Shown piece by piece: positions 24,597-39,200 of a DNA stretch of 64,000 bases. Under the pieces are notes generated by a model that ran no database searches, was not told the DNA's origin, and saw only the letters and a program-made list of their open reading frames with translations. Source of the DNA: Hydractinia symbiolongicarpus (taxonomy: Eukaryota; Cnidaria; Hydrozoa; Anthoathecata; Hydractiniidae); the NCBI RefSeq assembly GCF_029227915.1, contig NC_079883.1, positions 30,816,001 through 30,880,000 of the forward strand. Reading direction: 5' to 3'. Each line of letters starts with the position of its first letter. Within the stretch, counting starts at the first letter, position 1. A program made the translations under genes and the position numbers.

Positions 24597-27500
24597 ATCG
24601 TTCGGGAAATGAGTTTACTCCCTGCGTACTTTCTTTGTATACTTTTGACTATACGGGCCGAGTCCGGGATTTACGGGAAATCGCAGGTTTTCGTTTGCCG
24701 GCGATTAAACTTCTTTATTTCAGCGTGTCATCAAAAATAAAAACATTTTTAAAAACTACAAGTCTCATGCGTTTTAGTGGTGAAAAAATAAATTAAAAAA
24801 TCGTTCGGGAAATGAGTTTACTTCCTGGGTACTTTCTTTGTATACTTTTGACTATACGGGTCAAGCCCGGGATTTACGGGAAATCGCGGGTTTTCGTTTG
24901 CCGGCGATTAAACTTCTTTTATTCAGCGTCTCATCAAAAATGAAAACATTTTTGAAAACTAAAAGTCTTATGCGTTTTAATGGTGAGAAAATAATTTAAA
25001 AAATCGTTCTGGAAATGAGTTTACTCACAGGGTACTTTCTTTGTATACATTCGACTATACGGGCCAAGCCCGGGATTTACGGGAAATCGCGGGTTTTCGT
25101 TTGCCGGCGATTAAACCTCTTTCATTAAGCGTCGCATCAAGAATGAAAACATTTTTGAAAACTACAAGTCTCATGCGTTTTAGTGGTGAAATAGTAATCT
25201 AAAAAATCGTTCAGGAAATGAGTTTACACCCTGGGTACTTTCTTTGTATACTTTTGCCTATACGGACCGAGTCCGGGATTTACGGGAAGTCGCGGGTTTT
25301 CGTTTGCCGGCGATTAAACTTCTTTTATTCAGCGTCTCATCAAAAATGAAAACATTTTTGAAAACTGCAAGTCTCATGCGTTTTAGTGGTGAAAAGATAA
25401 TTTAAAAAATCGTTTTGGAAATGAGTTTACTCACAGGGTACTTTCTTTGTATACATTCGACTATCCGGGCCAAGCCCGGGATTTACGGGAAATAGCGGGT
25501 TTTCGTTTGTCGGCGATTAAACCGCTTTCATTAAGCGTCTCATCAAAAATGAAAACATTTCTGAAAACTACAAGTCTCATGCGTTTTAGTGGTGAAAAAA
25601 TAATTTAAAAAATCGTTCGGGAAATGAGTTTACTCCCTGGGTACTTTCTTTGTATACTTTTGACTATACGGGCCGAGTACGGATTTACGGGAAGTCGCGG
25701 GTTTTCGTTTGCCGGCGATTAAACTTCTTTTATTCAGCGTCTCATCAAAAATGAAAACATTTTTAAAAACTACAAGTCTCATGGCCTTTAGTGGTGAAAT
25801 AGTAGTTTAAAAAATCGTTCGGGAAATCTGTTTACTCCCTGGGTACTTTCTTTGTATACTTTTGCCTATACGGGCTGAGTCCAGATTTATGGGAAGTCGC
25901 GGGTTTTCGTTTGCCGGCGATTAAACCACTTTCATTAAGCGTCTCATCAAAAATGAAAACATTTCTGAAAACTACAAGTCTCATGCGTTTTAGTGGTGAA
26001 AAATTAATTTAAAAAATCGTTCGGGAAATGAGTTTACTCCCTGGGTACTTTCTTTGCATACTTTTGACTATACGGGCCGAGTCCGGGATTTACGGGAAAT
26101 CGCAGGTTTTCGTTTGCCGGCAATTAAACTTCTTTTATTCAGCGTCTCATCAAAAATGAAAACATTTTTGAAAACTACAAGTCTCATGCGTTTTAGTGGT
26201 GAAAAAATAAATTAAAAAATCGTTCGGGAAATGAGTTTACTCCCTGCGTACTTTCTTTGTATACTTTTGACTATACGGGCCGAGTCCGGGATTTACGGGA
26301 AATCGCAGGTTTTCGTTTGCCGGCGATTAAACTTCTTTATTTCAGCGTGTCATCAAAAATAAAAACATTTTTAAAAACTACAAGTCTCATGCGTTTTAGT
26401 GGTGAAAAAATAAATTAAAAAATCGTTCGGGAAATGAGTTTACTTCCTGGGTACTTTCTTTGTATACTTTTGACTATACGGGTCAAGCCCGGGATTTACG
26501 GGAAATCGCGGGTTTTCGTTTGCCGGCGATTAAACTTCTTTTATTCAGCGTCTCATCAAAAATGAAAACATTTTTGAAAACTAAAAGTCTTATGCGTTTT
26601 AATGGTGAGAAAATAATTTAAAAAATCGTTCTGGAAATGAGTTTACTCACAGGGTACTTTCTTTGTATACATTCGACTATACGGGCCAAGCCCGGGATTT
26701 ACGGGAAATCGCGGGTTTTCGTTTGCCGGCGATTAAACCTCTTTCATTAAGCGTCGCATCAAGAATGAAAACATTTTTGAAAACTACAAGTCTCATGCGT
26801 TTTAGTGGTGAAATAGTAATCTAAAAAATCGTTCAGGAAATGAGTTTACACCCTGGGTACTTTCTTTGTATACTTTTGCCTATACGGACCGAGTCCGGGA
26901 TTTACGGGAAGTCGCGGGTTTTCGTTTGCCGGCGATTAAACTTCTTTTATTCAGCGTCTCATCAAAAATGAAAACATTTTTGAAAACTGCAAGTCTCATG
27001 CGTTTTAGTGGTGAAAAGATAATTTAAAAAATCGTTTTGGAAATGAGTTTACTCACAGGGTACTTTCTTTGTATACATTCGACTATCCGGGCCAAGCCCG
27101 GGATTTACGGGAAATAGCGGGTTTTCGTTTGTCGGCGATTAAACCGCTTTCATTAAGCGTCTCATCAAAAATGAAAACATTTCTGAAAACTACAAGTCTC
27201 ATGCGTTTTAGTGGTGAAAAAATAATTTAAAAAATCGTTCGGGAAATGAGTTTACTCCCTGGGTACTTTCTTTGTATACTTTTGACTATACGGGCCGAGT
27301 ACGGATTTACGGGAAGTCGCGGGTTTTCGTTTGCCGGCGATTAAACTTCTTTTATTCAGCGTCTCATCAAAAATGAAAACATTTTTAAAAACTACAAGTC
27401 TCATGGCCTTTAGTGGTGAAATAGTAGTTTAAAAAATCGTTCGGGAAATCTGTTTACTCCCTGGGTACTTTCTTTGTATACTTTTGCCTATACGGGCTGA

Positions 27501-29900
27501 GTCCAGATTTATGGGAAGTCGCGGGTTTTCGTTTGCCGGCGATTAAACCACTTTCATTAAGCGTCTCATCAAAAATGAAAACATTTCTGAAAACTACAAG
27601 TCTCATGCGTTTTAGTGGTGAAAAATTAATTTAAAAAATCGTTCGGGAAATGAGTTTACTCCCTGGGTACTTTCTTTGCATACTTTTGACTATACGGGCC
27701 GAGTCCGGGATTTACGGGAAATCGCAGGTTTTCGTTTGCCGGCAATTAAACTTCTTTTATTCAGCGTCTCATCAAAAATGAAAACATTTTTGAAAACTAC
27801 AAGTCTCATGCGTTTTAGTGGTGAAAAAATAAATTAAAAAATCGTTCGGGAAATGAGTTTACTCCCTGGGTACTTTCTTTGTATACTTTTGACTATACGG
27901 GCCGAGTACGGATTTACGGGAAGTCGCGGGTTTTCGTTAGCCGGCGATTAAACTTCTTTTATTCAGCGTCTCATCAAAAATGAAAACATTTTTAAAAACT
28001 ACAAGTCTCATGGCCTTTAGTGGTGAAATAGTAGTTTAAAAAATCGTTCGGGAAATCAGTTTACTCCCTGGGTACTTTCTTTGTATACTTTTGCCTATAC
28101 GGGCCGAGTCCGGATTTACGGGAAGTCGCGGGTTTTCGTTTGCCGGCGATTAAACCACTTTCATTAAGCGTCTCATAAAAAATAAAAACATTTCTGAAAA
28201 CTACAATTCTCATGCGTTTTAGTGGTGAAAAAATAATTTAAAAAATCGTTCGGGAAATGAGTTTACTCCCTGGGTACTTTCTTTGTATACTTTTGACTAT
28301 ACGGGCCGAGTCCGGGATTTACGGGAAATTGCAGGTTTTCGTTTGCCGGCGATTAAACTTCTTTTATTCAGCGTCTCATCAAAAATGAAAACATTTTTGA
28401 AAACTACAAGTCTCATGCGTTTTAGTGGTGAAATAGTAATTTAAAAAATCGTTCGGGAAATGACTTTACACCCTGGGTACTTTCTTTGTATACTTTTGCC
28501 TATACGGACCGAGTCAGGGATTTACGGGAAGTCGCGGGTTTTCGTTTGCCGGCGATTAAACTTCTTTTATTCAGCGTCTCATCAAAAATGAAAACATTTT
28601 TGAAAACTGCAAGTCTGATGCGTTTTAGTGGTGAAAAGATAATTTAAAAAATCGTTTTGGAAATGAGTTTACACACAGGGTACTTTCTTTGTATACATTC
28701 GACTATCCGGGCCAAGCCCGGGATTTACGGGAAATCGCGGGTTTTCGTTTGTCGGCGATTAAACCACTTTCATTAAGCGTCTCATCAAAAATGAAAACAT
28801 TTCTGAAAACTACAAGTCTCATGCGTTTTAGTGGTGAAAAAATAATTTAAAAAATCGTTCGGGAAATGAGTTTACTCCCTGGGTACTTTCTTTGTATACT
28901 TTTGACTATACGGGCCGAGTACGGATTTACGGGAAGTCGCGGGTTTTCGTTTGCCGGCGATTAAACTTCTTTTATTCAGCGTCTCATCAAAAATGAAAAC
29001 ATTTTTAAAAACTACAAGTCTCATGGCTTTTAGTGGTGAAATAGTAGTTTAAAAAATCGTTCGGGAAATCAGTTTACTCCCTGGGTACTTTCTTTGTATA
29101 CTTTTGCCTATACGGGCTGAGTCCGGATTTATGGGAAGTCGCGGGTTTTCGTTTGCCGGAGATTAAACCACTTTCATTAAGCGTCTCATCAAAAATGAAA
29201 ACATTTCTGAAAACTACAAGTCTCATGCGTTTTAGTGGTGAAAAATTAATTTAAAAAATCGTTCGGGAAATGAGTTTACTCCCTGGGTACTTTCTTTGCA
29301 TACTTTTGACTATACGGGCCGAGTCCGGGATTTACGGGAAATCGCAGGTTTTCGTTTGCCGGCGATTAAACTTCTTTTATTCAGCGTCTCATCAAAAATG
29401 AAAACATTTTTGAAAACTACAAGTCTCATGCGTTTTAGTGGTGAAAAAATAATTTATAAAATCGTTCGGGAAATGAGTTTACTCCCTGGGTACTTTCTTT
29501 GTATACTTTTGACTATACGGGCCGAGTACGGATTTACGGGAAGTCGCGGGTTTTCGTTAGCCGGCGATTAAACTTCTTTTATTCAGCGTCTCATCAAAAA
29601 TGAAAACATTTTTAAAAACTACAAGTCTCATGGCCTTTAGTGGTGAAATAGTAGTTTAAAAAATCGTTCGGGAAATCAGTTTACTCCCTGGGTACTTTCT
29701 TTGTATACTTTTGTCTATACGGGCCGAGTCCGGATTTACGGGATGTCGCGGGTTTTCGTTTGCCGGCGATTAAACCACTTTCATTAAGCGTCTCATCAAA
29801 AATGAAAACATTTCTGAAAACTACATATCTCATGCGTTTTAGTGGTGAAAAAATAATTTAAAAAATCGTTCGGAAAATGAGTTTACTCCCTGGGTACTTT
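24597..29900 (+). repeat. Higher-order repeat of about 1621 bp, two near-identical copies plus a diverged third
   Basis: CCTGCGTACTTTC is at 24621 and 26243, and GTCGCATCAAGAATG at 25131 and 26753, offset 1622 bp (eight monomers). A third, altered copy follows: GATTTATGGGAAG recurs near 25884, 27506 and 29128, and the TTTTCGTTAGCCGG form at 27931 and 29551 is 1620 bp apart. Confidence 0.85.
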
Positions 29901-31269
29901 CCTTGTATACTTTTGACTATACGGGCCGAGTCCGGGATTTACGGGAAATTGCAGGTTTTCGTTTGCCGGCGATTAAACTTCTTTTATTCAGCGTCTCATC
30001 AAAAATGAAAACATTTTTAAAAACTACAAGTCTCATGCGTTTTAGTGGTGAAAAAATAATTTAAAAAATTGTTCGGGAAATGAGTTTACTCCCTGGGTAC
30101 TTTCTTTGTATACATTCAACTATACAGGCCAAGCCTGGGATTTACGGGAAATCGCGGGATTTCGTTTGCCGGCGATTAAACCTCTTTCATAAAGCGTCTC
30201 ATCAAAAATGAAAACATTTTTAAAAACTGCAAGTCTCATGCGTTTTAGTGGTGAAAAGATAATTTAAAAAATCGTTTTGGAAATGAGTTTACTCACAGAG
30301 TACTTTCTTTGTATACATTCGACTATACGGGCCAAGCCCGGGATTTACGGGAAATCGCGGGATTTCGTTTGCCGGCGAATAAACCTCTTTCATTAAGCGT
30401 CTCATCAAAAATGAAAACATTTTTGAAAACTGCAAGTCTCATGCGTTTTAGTGGTGAAAAGATAATTTAAAAAATCGTTTTGGAAATGAGTTTACTCACA
30501 GGGTACTTTCTTTATATACATTCGACTATACGCGCCAAGACCGGGATTTACGGGAAATCGCCGGTTTTCGTTTGCCAGCGATTAAACCACTTTTATTCAG
30601 CGTCTCATCAAAAATGAAAACATTTTTGAAAACTGCAAGTCTCATGCGTTTTAGTTGTAAAAAAAAATTTAAAAAATCGTTCGGGAAATGAGTTTACTCC
30701 CTGGGTACTTTCTTTGTATACATTCGACTATACGGGCCAAGCCCGGGATTTACGGGAAATCGCGGGATTTAGTTTGCCGGCGATTAAACCTTCTTCATTA
30801 AGCGTCTCATCAAAAATGAAAACATTTTTGAAAACTGCAAGTCTCATGCGTTTTAGTGGTGAAAAGATAATTTAAAAAATCGTTTTGGAAATTAGTTTAC
30901 TCACAGGGTACTTTCTTTGTATACATTCGACTATACGGGCCAAGCTCGGGATTTACGGGAAATCGCGGGATTTCGTTTGCCGGCGATTAAACCTCTTTCA
31001 TTAAGCGTCTCATCAAAAATGAAAACATTTTTGAAAACTGCAAGTCTCATGCGTTTTAGTGGTGAAAAGATAATTTAAAAAAACCGTTTTGGAAATGAGT
31101 TTACTCACAGGGTACTTTCTTTGTATACATTCGACTATACGGGCCAACCCGGATTTACGGGAAATCGCGGGTTTTCCTTTGCCGGCGATTAAACCACTTT
31201 CATTAAGCGTCTCATCACAAATGAAAACATTTCTGATAACTACAAGTCTCATGCGTTTTAGTGGTGAAA

Positions 31270-33290
31270 AAATAACTTAAAAAATCGTTCGGGAAATGAG
31301 TTTACTCCCTGGGTACTTTCTTTGTATACTTTTGACTATACGGGCCGAGTACGGATTTTCGGGAAGTCGGGGTTTTTGTTTGCCGGCGATTAAACTTCTT
31401 TTATTCAGCGTCTCATCAAAAATGAAAACATTTTTAAAAACTACAAGTCTCATGGCCTTTAGTGGTGAAATAGTAGTTTAAAAAGTCGTTCGGGAAATCA
31501 GTTTACACCCTGGGTACTTTCTTTGTATACTTTTGCCTATACGGGCCGAGTCCGGGATTTACGGGAAGTCGCGGGTTTTCGTTTGTCGGCGATTAAACTT
31601 CTTTTATTCAGCGTCTCATCAAAAATGAAAACATTTTTTAAAACTACAAGTCTCATGTGCTATAGTGGTGAAATAATAATTTAAAAAATCGTTCGGGAAA
31701 TGAGTTTACTCCCTGGGTACTTTCTTTGTATACTTTTGACTATACGGGCCGAGTCCGGATTTACGGGAAGTCGCGGGTTTTTGTTTGCCGGCGATTAAAC
31801 CACTTTCATTAAGCGTCTCATCAAAAATGAAAACATTTCTGAAAACTACAAGTCTCATGCGTTTTAGTGGTGAAAAAATAATTTAAATAATCGTTCAAGA
31901 AATGAGTTTACTCCCTGGGTACTTTCCTTGTATACTTTTGACTATACGGGCCGAGTACGGGACTTACGGGAAATCGCAGGTTTTCGTTTGCCGGCGATTA
32001 AACTTCTTTTATTCAGCGTCTCATCAAAAATGAAAACATTTTTAAAAACTACAAGTCTCATGCGTTTTAGTGGTGAAAAAATAATTTAAAAAATCGTTCG
32101 GGAAATGAATTTACTCCCTGGGTACTTTCTTTGTATACTTTTGACTATACGGGCCGAGTCCGGCTTTACGGGAAATCGCAGGTTTTCGTTTGCCGGCGAT
32201 TAAACTTCTTTTGTTCAGCGTCTCATCAAAAATGAAAACATTTTTGAAAACTACAAGTCTCATGCGTTTTAGTGGTGAAAAAATAATTTAAAAAATCGTT
32301 CGGGAAATGAGTTTACTCCCTGGGTACTTTCTTTGTATACTTTTGACTATACGGGCCGAGTACGGATTTTCGGGAAGTCGGGGTTTTTGTTTGCCGGCGA
32401 TTAAACTTCTTTTATTCAGCGTCTCATCAAAAATGAAAACATTTTTAAAAACTACAAGTCTCATGGCCTTTAGTCGTGAAATAGTAGTTTAAAAAATCGT
32501 TCGGGAAATCAGTTTACACCATGGGTACTTTCTTTGTATACTTTTGCCTATACGGGCCGAGTCCGGGATTTACGGGAAGTCGCGGGTTTTCGTTTGTCGG
32601 CGATTAAACTTCTTTTATTCAGCGTCTCATCAAAAATGAAAACATTTTTTAAAACTACAAGTCTCATGTGCTATAGTGGTGAAATAATAATTTAAAAAAT
32701 CGTTCGGGAAATGAGTTTACTCCCTGGGTACTTTCTTTGTATACTTTTGACTATACGGGCCGAGTCCGGATTTACGGGAAGTCGCGGGTTTTTGTTTGCC
32801 GGCGATTAAACCACTTTCATTAAGCGTCTCATCAAAAATGAAAACATTTCTGAAAACTACAAGTCTCATGCGTTTTAGTGGTGAAAAAATAATTTAAAAA
32901 ATCGTTCGGGAAATGAGTTTACTCCCTGGGTACTTTCCTTGTATACTTTTGACTATACGGGCCGAGTCCGGGACTTACGGGAAATCGCAGGTTTTCGTTT
33001 GCCGGCGATTAAACTTCTTTTATTCAGCGTCTCATCAAAAATGAAAACATTTTTAAAAACTACAAGTCTCATGCGTTTTAGTGGTGAAAAAATAATTTAA
33101 AAAATCGTTCGGGAAATGAATTTACTCCCTGGGTACTTTCTTTGTATACTTTTGACTATACGGGCCGAGTCCGGCTTTACGGGAAATCGCAGGTTTTCGT
33201 TTCCGGGGTTTAAACTTCTTTTGTTCAGCGTCTCATCAAAAATGAAAACATTTTTGAAAACTACAAGTCTCATGCGTTTTAGTAGTGAAA
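31270..33290 (+). repeat. Higher-order repeat, 1011 bp x 2
   Basis: GAGTACGGATTTTCGGG occurs near 31347 and 32358, and GTGCTATAGTGG and CCGGCTTTACGG follow in both copies at the same 1011-bp offset (five monomers). Confidence 0.85.
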
Positions 33291-33299
33291 AAATAATTT

Positions 33300-36200
33300 A
33301 AAAAATCGTTCGGAAAATGAGTTTACTCCCTGGGTACTGTCTTTGTATACTTTTGACTATGCGGGCCGAGTCCGGGGTTTACGGGAAATGGCGGGTTTTC
33401 GTTTGCCGGCGATTAAACTTCTTTCATTAAGCGTCTCATCAAAAATGAAAACATTTTTAAAAACTGCAAGTCTCATGCGTTTTAGTGGTGAAAAGATAAT
33501 TTAAAAAAACCGTTTTGTAAATGAGTTTACTCACAGGGTACTTTCTTTGTATACATTCGACTATACGGGCCAAGCCCGGGATTTACGGGAAATCGCGGGT
33601 TTTCGTTTGCCGGCGATTAAACCACTTTCATTAAGCGTCTCATCAAAAATGAAAACATTTCTGATAACTACAAGTCTCATGCGTTTTAGTGGTGAAAAAA
33701 TAATTTAAAAAATCGTTCGGGAAATGAGTTTACACCCTGGGTACTTTCTTTGTATACTTTTGCCTATACGGGCCGAGTCCGGGATTTACGGGAAGTCGCG
33801 GGTTTTCGTTTGTCGGCGATTAAACTTCTTTTATTCAGCGTCTCATCAAAAATGAAAACATTTTTAAAAACTACAAGTCCCATGGCCTTTAGTGGTGAAA
33901 TAATAATTTAAAAAATCGTTCGGGAAATGAGTTTACTCCCTGGGTACTTTCTTTGTATACTTTTGACTATACAGGCCGAGTCCGGGATTTACGGGAAATC
34001 GCAGGTTTTCGTTTGCCGGCGATTAAACTTCTTTTATTCACCGTCTCATCAAAAATGAAAACATTTTTAAAAACTACAAGTCTCATGCGTTTTAGTGGTA
34101 AAAAAATAATTTAAAAAATCGTTCGGGAAATGAGTTTACTCCCTGGGTACTTTCTTTGTATACTTTTGACTATACGGGCCGAGTCCGGGATTTACAGGAA
34201 GTTGCGGGTTTTCGTTTGAGGGCGATTAAACTTCTTTTATTCAGCGTCTCATCAAAAATGAAAACAGTTTTAAAAACTACAAGTCTCATGGGCCTTAGTG
34301 GTGAAATAATAATTTAAAATATCGTTCGGGAAATGCGTTTACACCCTGGGTACTTTCTTTGTATACTTTTGACTATACGGGCCGAGTCCGGGATTTACGG
34401 GAAATCGCAGGTTTTCGTTTGCCGGCGATTAAACTTCTTTCATTCAGCGTCTCATCAAAAATGAAAACATTTTTAAAAACTACAAGTCTCATGCGTTTTA
34501 GTGGTGAAAAAATAATTTAAAAAATCGTTCGGGAAATGAGTTTACTCCCTGGGTACTTTCTTTGTATACTTTTGACTATACGGGCCGAGTCCGGCTTTAC
34601 GGGAAATCGCAGGTTTTCGTTTGCCGGCGATTAAACTTCTTTTGTTCAGCGTCTCATCAAAAATGAAAACATTTTTGAAAACTACAAGTCTCATGCGTTT
34701 TAGTAGTGAAAAAATAATTTAAAAAATCGTTCGGAAAATGAGTTTACTCCCTGGGTACTGTCTTTGTATACTTTTGACTATGCGGGCCGAGTCCTGGGTT
34801 TACGGGAAATGGCGGGTTTTCGTTTGCCGGCGATTAAACTTCTTTTATTCAGCGTCTGATCAAAAATGAAAACATTTTTGAAAACTACAAGTCTCATGCG
34901 TTTGAGTGGTGAAAAAATAATTTAAAAAATCGTTCGGGAAATGAGTTTACTCCCCGGGTACTTTCTTTGTATACTTTTGACTATACGGGCCGAGTCCAGA
35001 TTTACGGGAAGTCGCGGGTTTTCGTTTGCCGGCGATTAAACTTCTTTTATTCAGCGTCTCATCAAAAATGAAAACATTTTTAAAAACTACAAGTCTCATG
35101 GCCTTTAGTGGTGAAATAATAATTTAAAAAATCGTTCGGGAAATGAGTTTACTCCCTGGGTACTTTCTTTGTATACTTTTGACTTTACGGGCCGAGTCCG
35201 GGATTTACGGGAAATCGCAGGTTTTCGTTTGCCGGCGATTAAACTTCTTTTATTCAGCGTCTCATCAAAAATGAAAACATTTATAAAAACTACAAGTCTC
35301 ATGCGTTTTAGTGGTGAAAAAATAATTTAAAAAATCGTTCGGGAAATGAGTTTACTCCCTGGGTACTTTCTTTGTATACTTTTGACTATACGGGCCGAGT
35401 CCGGCTTTACGGGAAAGCGCAGGTTTTCGTTTGCCGGCGATTAAACTTCTTTTGTTCAGCATCTCATCAAAAATGAAAACATTTTTGAAAACTACAAGTC
35501 TCATGCGTTTTAGTAGTGAAAAAATAATTTAAAAAATCGTTCGGAAAATGAGTTTACTCCCTGGGTACTTTCTTTGTATACTTTTGACTATGCGGGCCGA
35601 GTCCGGGGTTTACGGGAAATGGCGGGTTTTCGTTTGCCGGCGATTAAACTTCTTTTATTCAGCGTCTGATCAAAAATGAAAACATTTTTGAAAACTACAA
35701 GTCTCAAGCGTTTTAGTGGTGAAAAGATAATTTAAAAAATCGTTTTGGAAATGAGTTTACTCACAGGGTACTTTTTTTGTATACATTCGACTATACGGGC
35801 CAAGCCCGGGATTTACGGGAAATCGCGGGTTTTTGTTGGCCGGCGATTAAACCACTTTCATTAAGCGTCTCATCAAAAATGAAAACATTTCTGAAAACTA
35901 CAAGTCTCATGCGTTTTAGTGGTGAAAAAATAATTTAAAAAGTCGTTCATGAAGTGAGTTTACTCACTGGGTACTTTCTTTGTATACATTTGACTATACG
36001 GGCCGAGTACGGATTTACGGGAAGTCGCGGGTTTTTGTTTGCCTGCGATTAAACTTCTTTTATTCAGCGTCTCATCAAAAATGAAAACATTTTTAAAAAC
36101 TACAAGTCTCATGGCCTTTAGTGGTGAAATAGTAGTTTAAAAAATCGTTCGGGAAATCAGTTTACACCCTGGGTACTTTCTTTGTATACTTTTGCCTATA

Positions 36201-39200
36201 CGGGCCGAGTCCGGGATTTACGGGAAGTCGCGGGTTTTCGTTTGTCGGCGATTAAACTTCTTTTATTCAGCGTCTCATCAAAAATGAAAACATTTTTTAA
36301 AACTACAAGTCTCATGTGCTATAGTGGTGAAATAATAATTTAAAAAATCGTTCGGGAAATGAGTTTACTCCCTGGGTACTTTCTTTGTATACTTTTGACT
36401 ATACTGGCCGAGTCCGGATTTACGGGAAGTCGCGGGTTTTCGTTTGCCGGCGATTAAACCACTTTCATTAAGCGTCTCATCAAAAATGAAAACATTTCTG
36501 AAAACTACAAGTCTCATGCGTTTTAGTGGTGAAAAAATAATTTAAAAAATCGTTCGGGAAATGAGTTTACTCCCTGGGTACTTTCTTTGTATACTTTTGA
36601 CTATACGGGCCGAGTCCGGCTTTACGGGAAATCGCAGGTTTTCGTTTGCCGGCAATTAAACTTCTTTTGTTCAGCGTCTCATCAAAAATGAAAACATTTT
36701 TGAAAACTACAAGTCTCATGCGTTTTAGTAGTGAAAAAATAATTTAAAAAATCGTTCGGAAAATGAGTTTACTCCCTGGGTACTGTCTTTGTATACTTTT
36801 GACTATGCGGGCCGAGTCCGGGGTTTACGGGAAATGGCGGGTTTTCGTTTGCCGGCGATTAAACTTCTTTTATTCAGCGTCTGATCAAAAATGAAAACAT
36901 TTTTGAAAACTACAAGTCTCATGCGTTTGAGTGGTGAAAAAATAATTTAAAAAATCGTTCGGGAAATGAGTTTACTCCCCGGGTACTTTCTTTGTATACT
37001 TTTGACTATACGGGCCGAGTCCAGATTTACGGGAAGTCGCGGGTTTTCGTTTGCCGGCGATTAAACTTCTTTTATTCAGCGTCTGATCAAAAATGAAAAC
37101 ATTTTTGAAAACTACAAGTCTCATGCGTTTGAGTGGTGAAAAAATAATTTAAAAAATCGTTCGGGAAATGAGTTTACTCCCCGGGTACTTTCTTTGTATA
37201 CTTTTGACTATACGGGCCGAGTCCAGATTTACGGGAAGTCGCGGGTTTTCGTTTGCCGGCGATTAAACTTCTTTTATTCAGCGTCTCATCAAAAATGAAA
37301 ACATTTATAAAAACTACAAGTCTCATGCGTTTTAGTGGTGAAAAAATAATTTAAAAAATCGTTCGGGAAATGAGTTTACTCCCTGGGTACTTTCTTTGTA
37401 TACTTTTGACTATACGGGCCGAGTCCGGCTTTACGGGAAAGCGCAGGTTTTCGTTTGCCGGCGATTAAACTTCTTTTGTTCAGCGTCTCATCAAAAATGA
37501 AAACATTTTTGAAAACTACAAGTCTCATGCGTTTTAGTAGTGAAAAAATAATTTAAAAAATCGTTCGGAAAATGAGTTTACTCCCTGGGTACTTTCTTTG
37601 TATACTTTTGACTATGCGGGCCGAGTCCGGGGTTTACGGGAAATGGCGGGTTTTCGTTTGCCGGCGATTAAACTTCTTTTATTCAGCGTCTGATCAAAAA
37701 TGAAAACATTTTTGAAAACTACAAGTCTCAAGCGTTTTAGTGGTGAAAAGATAATTTAAAAAATCGTTTTGGAAATGAGTTTACTCACAGGGTACTTTTT
37801 TTGTATACATTCGACTATACGGGCCAAGCCCGGGATTTACGGGAAATCGCGGGTTTTTGTTGGCCGGCGATTAAACCACTTTCATTAAGCGTCTCATCAA
37901 AAATGAAAACATTTCTGAAAACTACAAGTCTCATGCGTTTTAGTGGTGAAAAAATAATTTAAAAAGTCGTTCATGAAGTGAGTTTACTCACTGGGTACTT
38001 TCTTTGTATACATTTGACTATACGGGCCGAGTACGGATTTACGGGAAGTCGCGGGTTTTTGTTTGCCTGCGATTAAACTTCTTTTTTTTCAGCGTCTCAT
38101 CAAAAATGAAAACATTTTTAAAAACTACAAGTCTCATGCGTTTTAGTAGTGAAAAAATAATTTAAAAAATCGTTCGGAAAATGAGTTTACTCCCTGGGTA
38201 CTGTCTTTGTATACTTTTGACTATGCGGGCCGAGTCCGGGGTTTACGGGAAATGGCGGGTTTTCGTTTGCCGGCGATTAAACTTCTTTTATTCAGCGTCT
38301 GATCAAAAATGAAAACATTTTTGAAAACTACAAGTCTCATGCGTTTGAGTGGTGAAAAAATAATTTAAAAAATCGTTCGGGAAATGAGTTTACTCCCCGG
38401 GTACTTTCTTTGTATACTTTTGACTATACGGGCCGAGTCCAGATTTACGGGAAGTCGCGGGTTTTCGTTTGCCGGCGATTAAACTTCTTTTATTCAGCGT
38501 CTCATCAAAAATGAAAACATTTTTAAAAACTACAAGTCTCATGGCCTTTAGTGGTGAAATAATAATTTAAAAAATCGTTCGGGAAATGAGTTTACTCCCT
38601 GGGTACTTTCTTTGTATACTTTTGAGTATACGGGCCGAGTCCGGGATTTACGGGAATTCGCAGGTTTTCGTTTGCCGGCGATTAAACTTCTTTTATTCAG
38701 CGTCTCATCAAAAATGAAAACATTTATAAAAACTACAAGTCTCATGCGTTTTAGTGGTGAAAAAATAATTTAAAAAATCGTTCGGGAAATGAGTTTACTC
38801 CCTGGGTACTTTCTTTGTATACTTTTGACTATACGGGCCGAGTCCGGCTTTACGGGAAAGCGCAGGTTTTCGTTTGCCGGCGATTAAACTTCTTTTGTTC
38901 AGCGTCTCATCAAAAATGAAAACATTTTTGAAAACTACAAGTCTCATGCGTTTTAGTAGTGAAAAAATAATTTAAAAAATCGTTCGGAAAATGAGTTTAC
39001 TCCCTGGGTACTTTCTTTGTATACTTTTGACTATGCGGGCCGAGTCCGGGGTTTACGGGAAATGGCGGGTTTTCGTTTGCCGGCGATTAAACTTCTTTTA
39101 TTCAGCGTCTGATCAAAAATGAAAACATTTTTGAAAACTACAAGTCTTAAGCGTTTTAGTGGTGAAAAGATAATTTAAAAAATCGTTTTGGAAATGAGTT

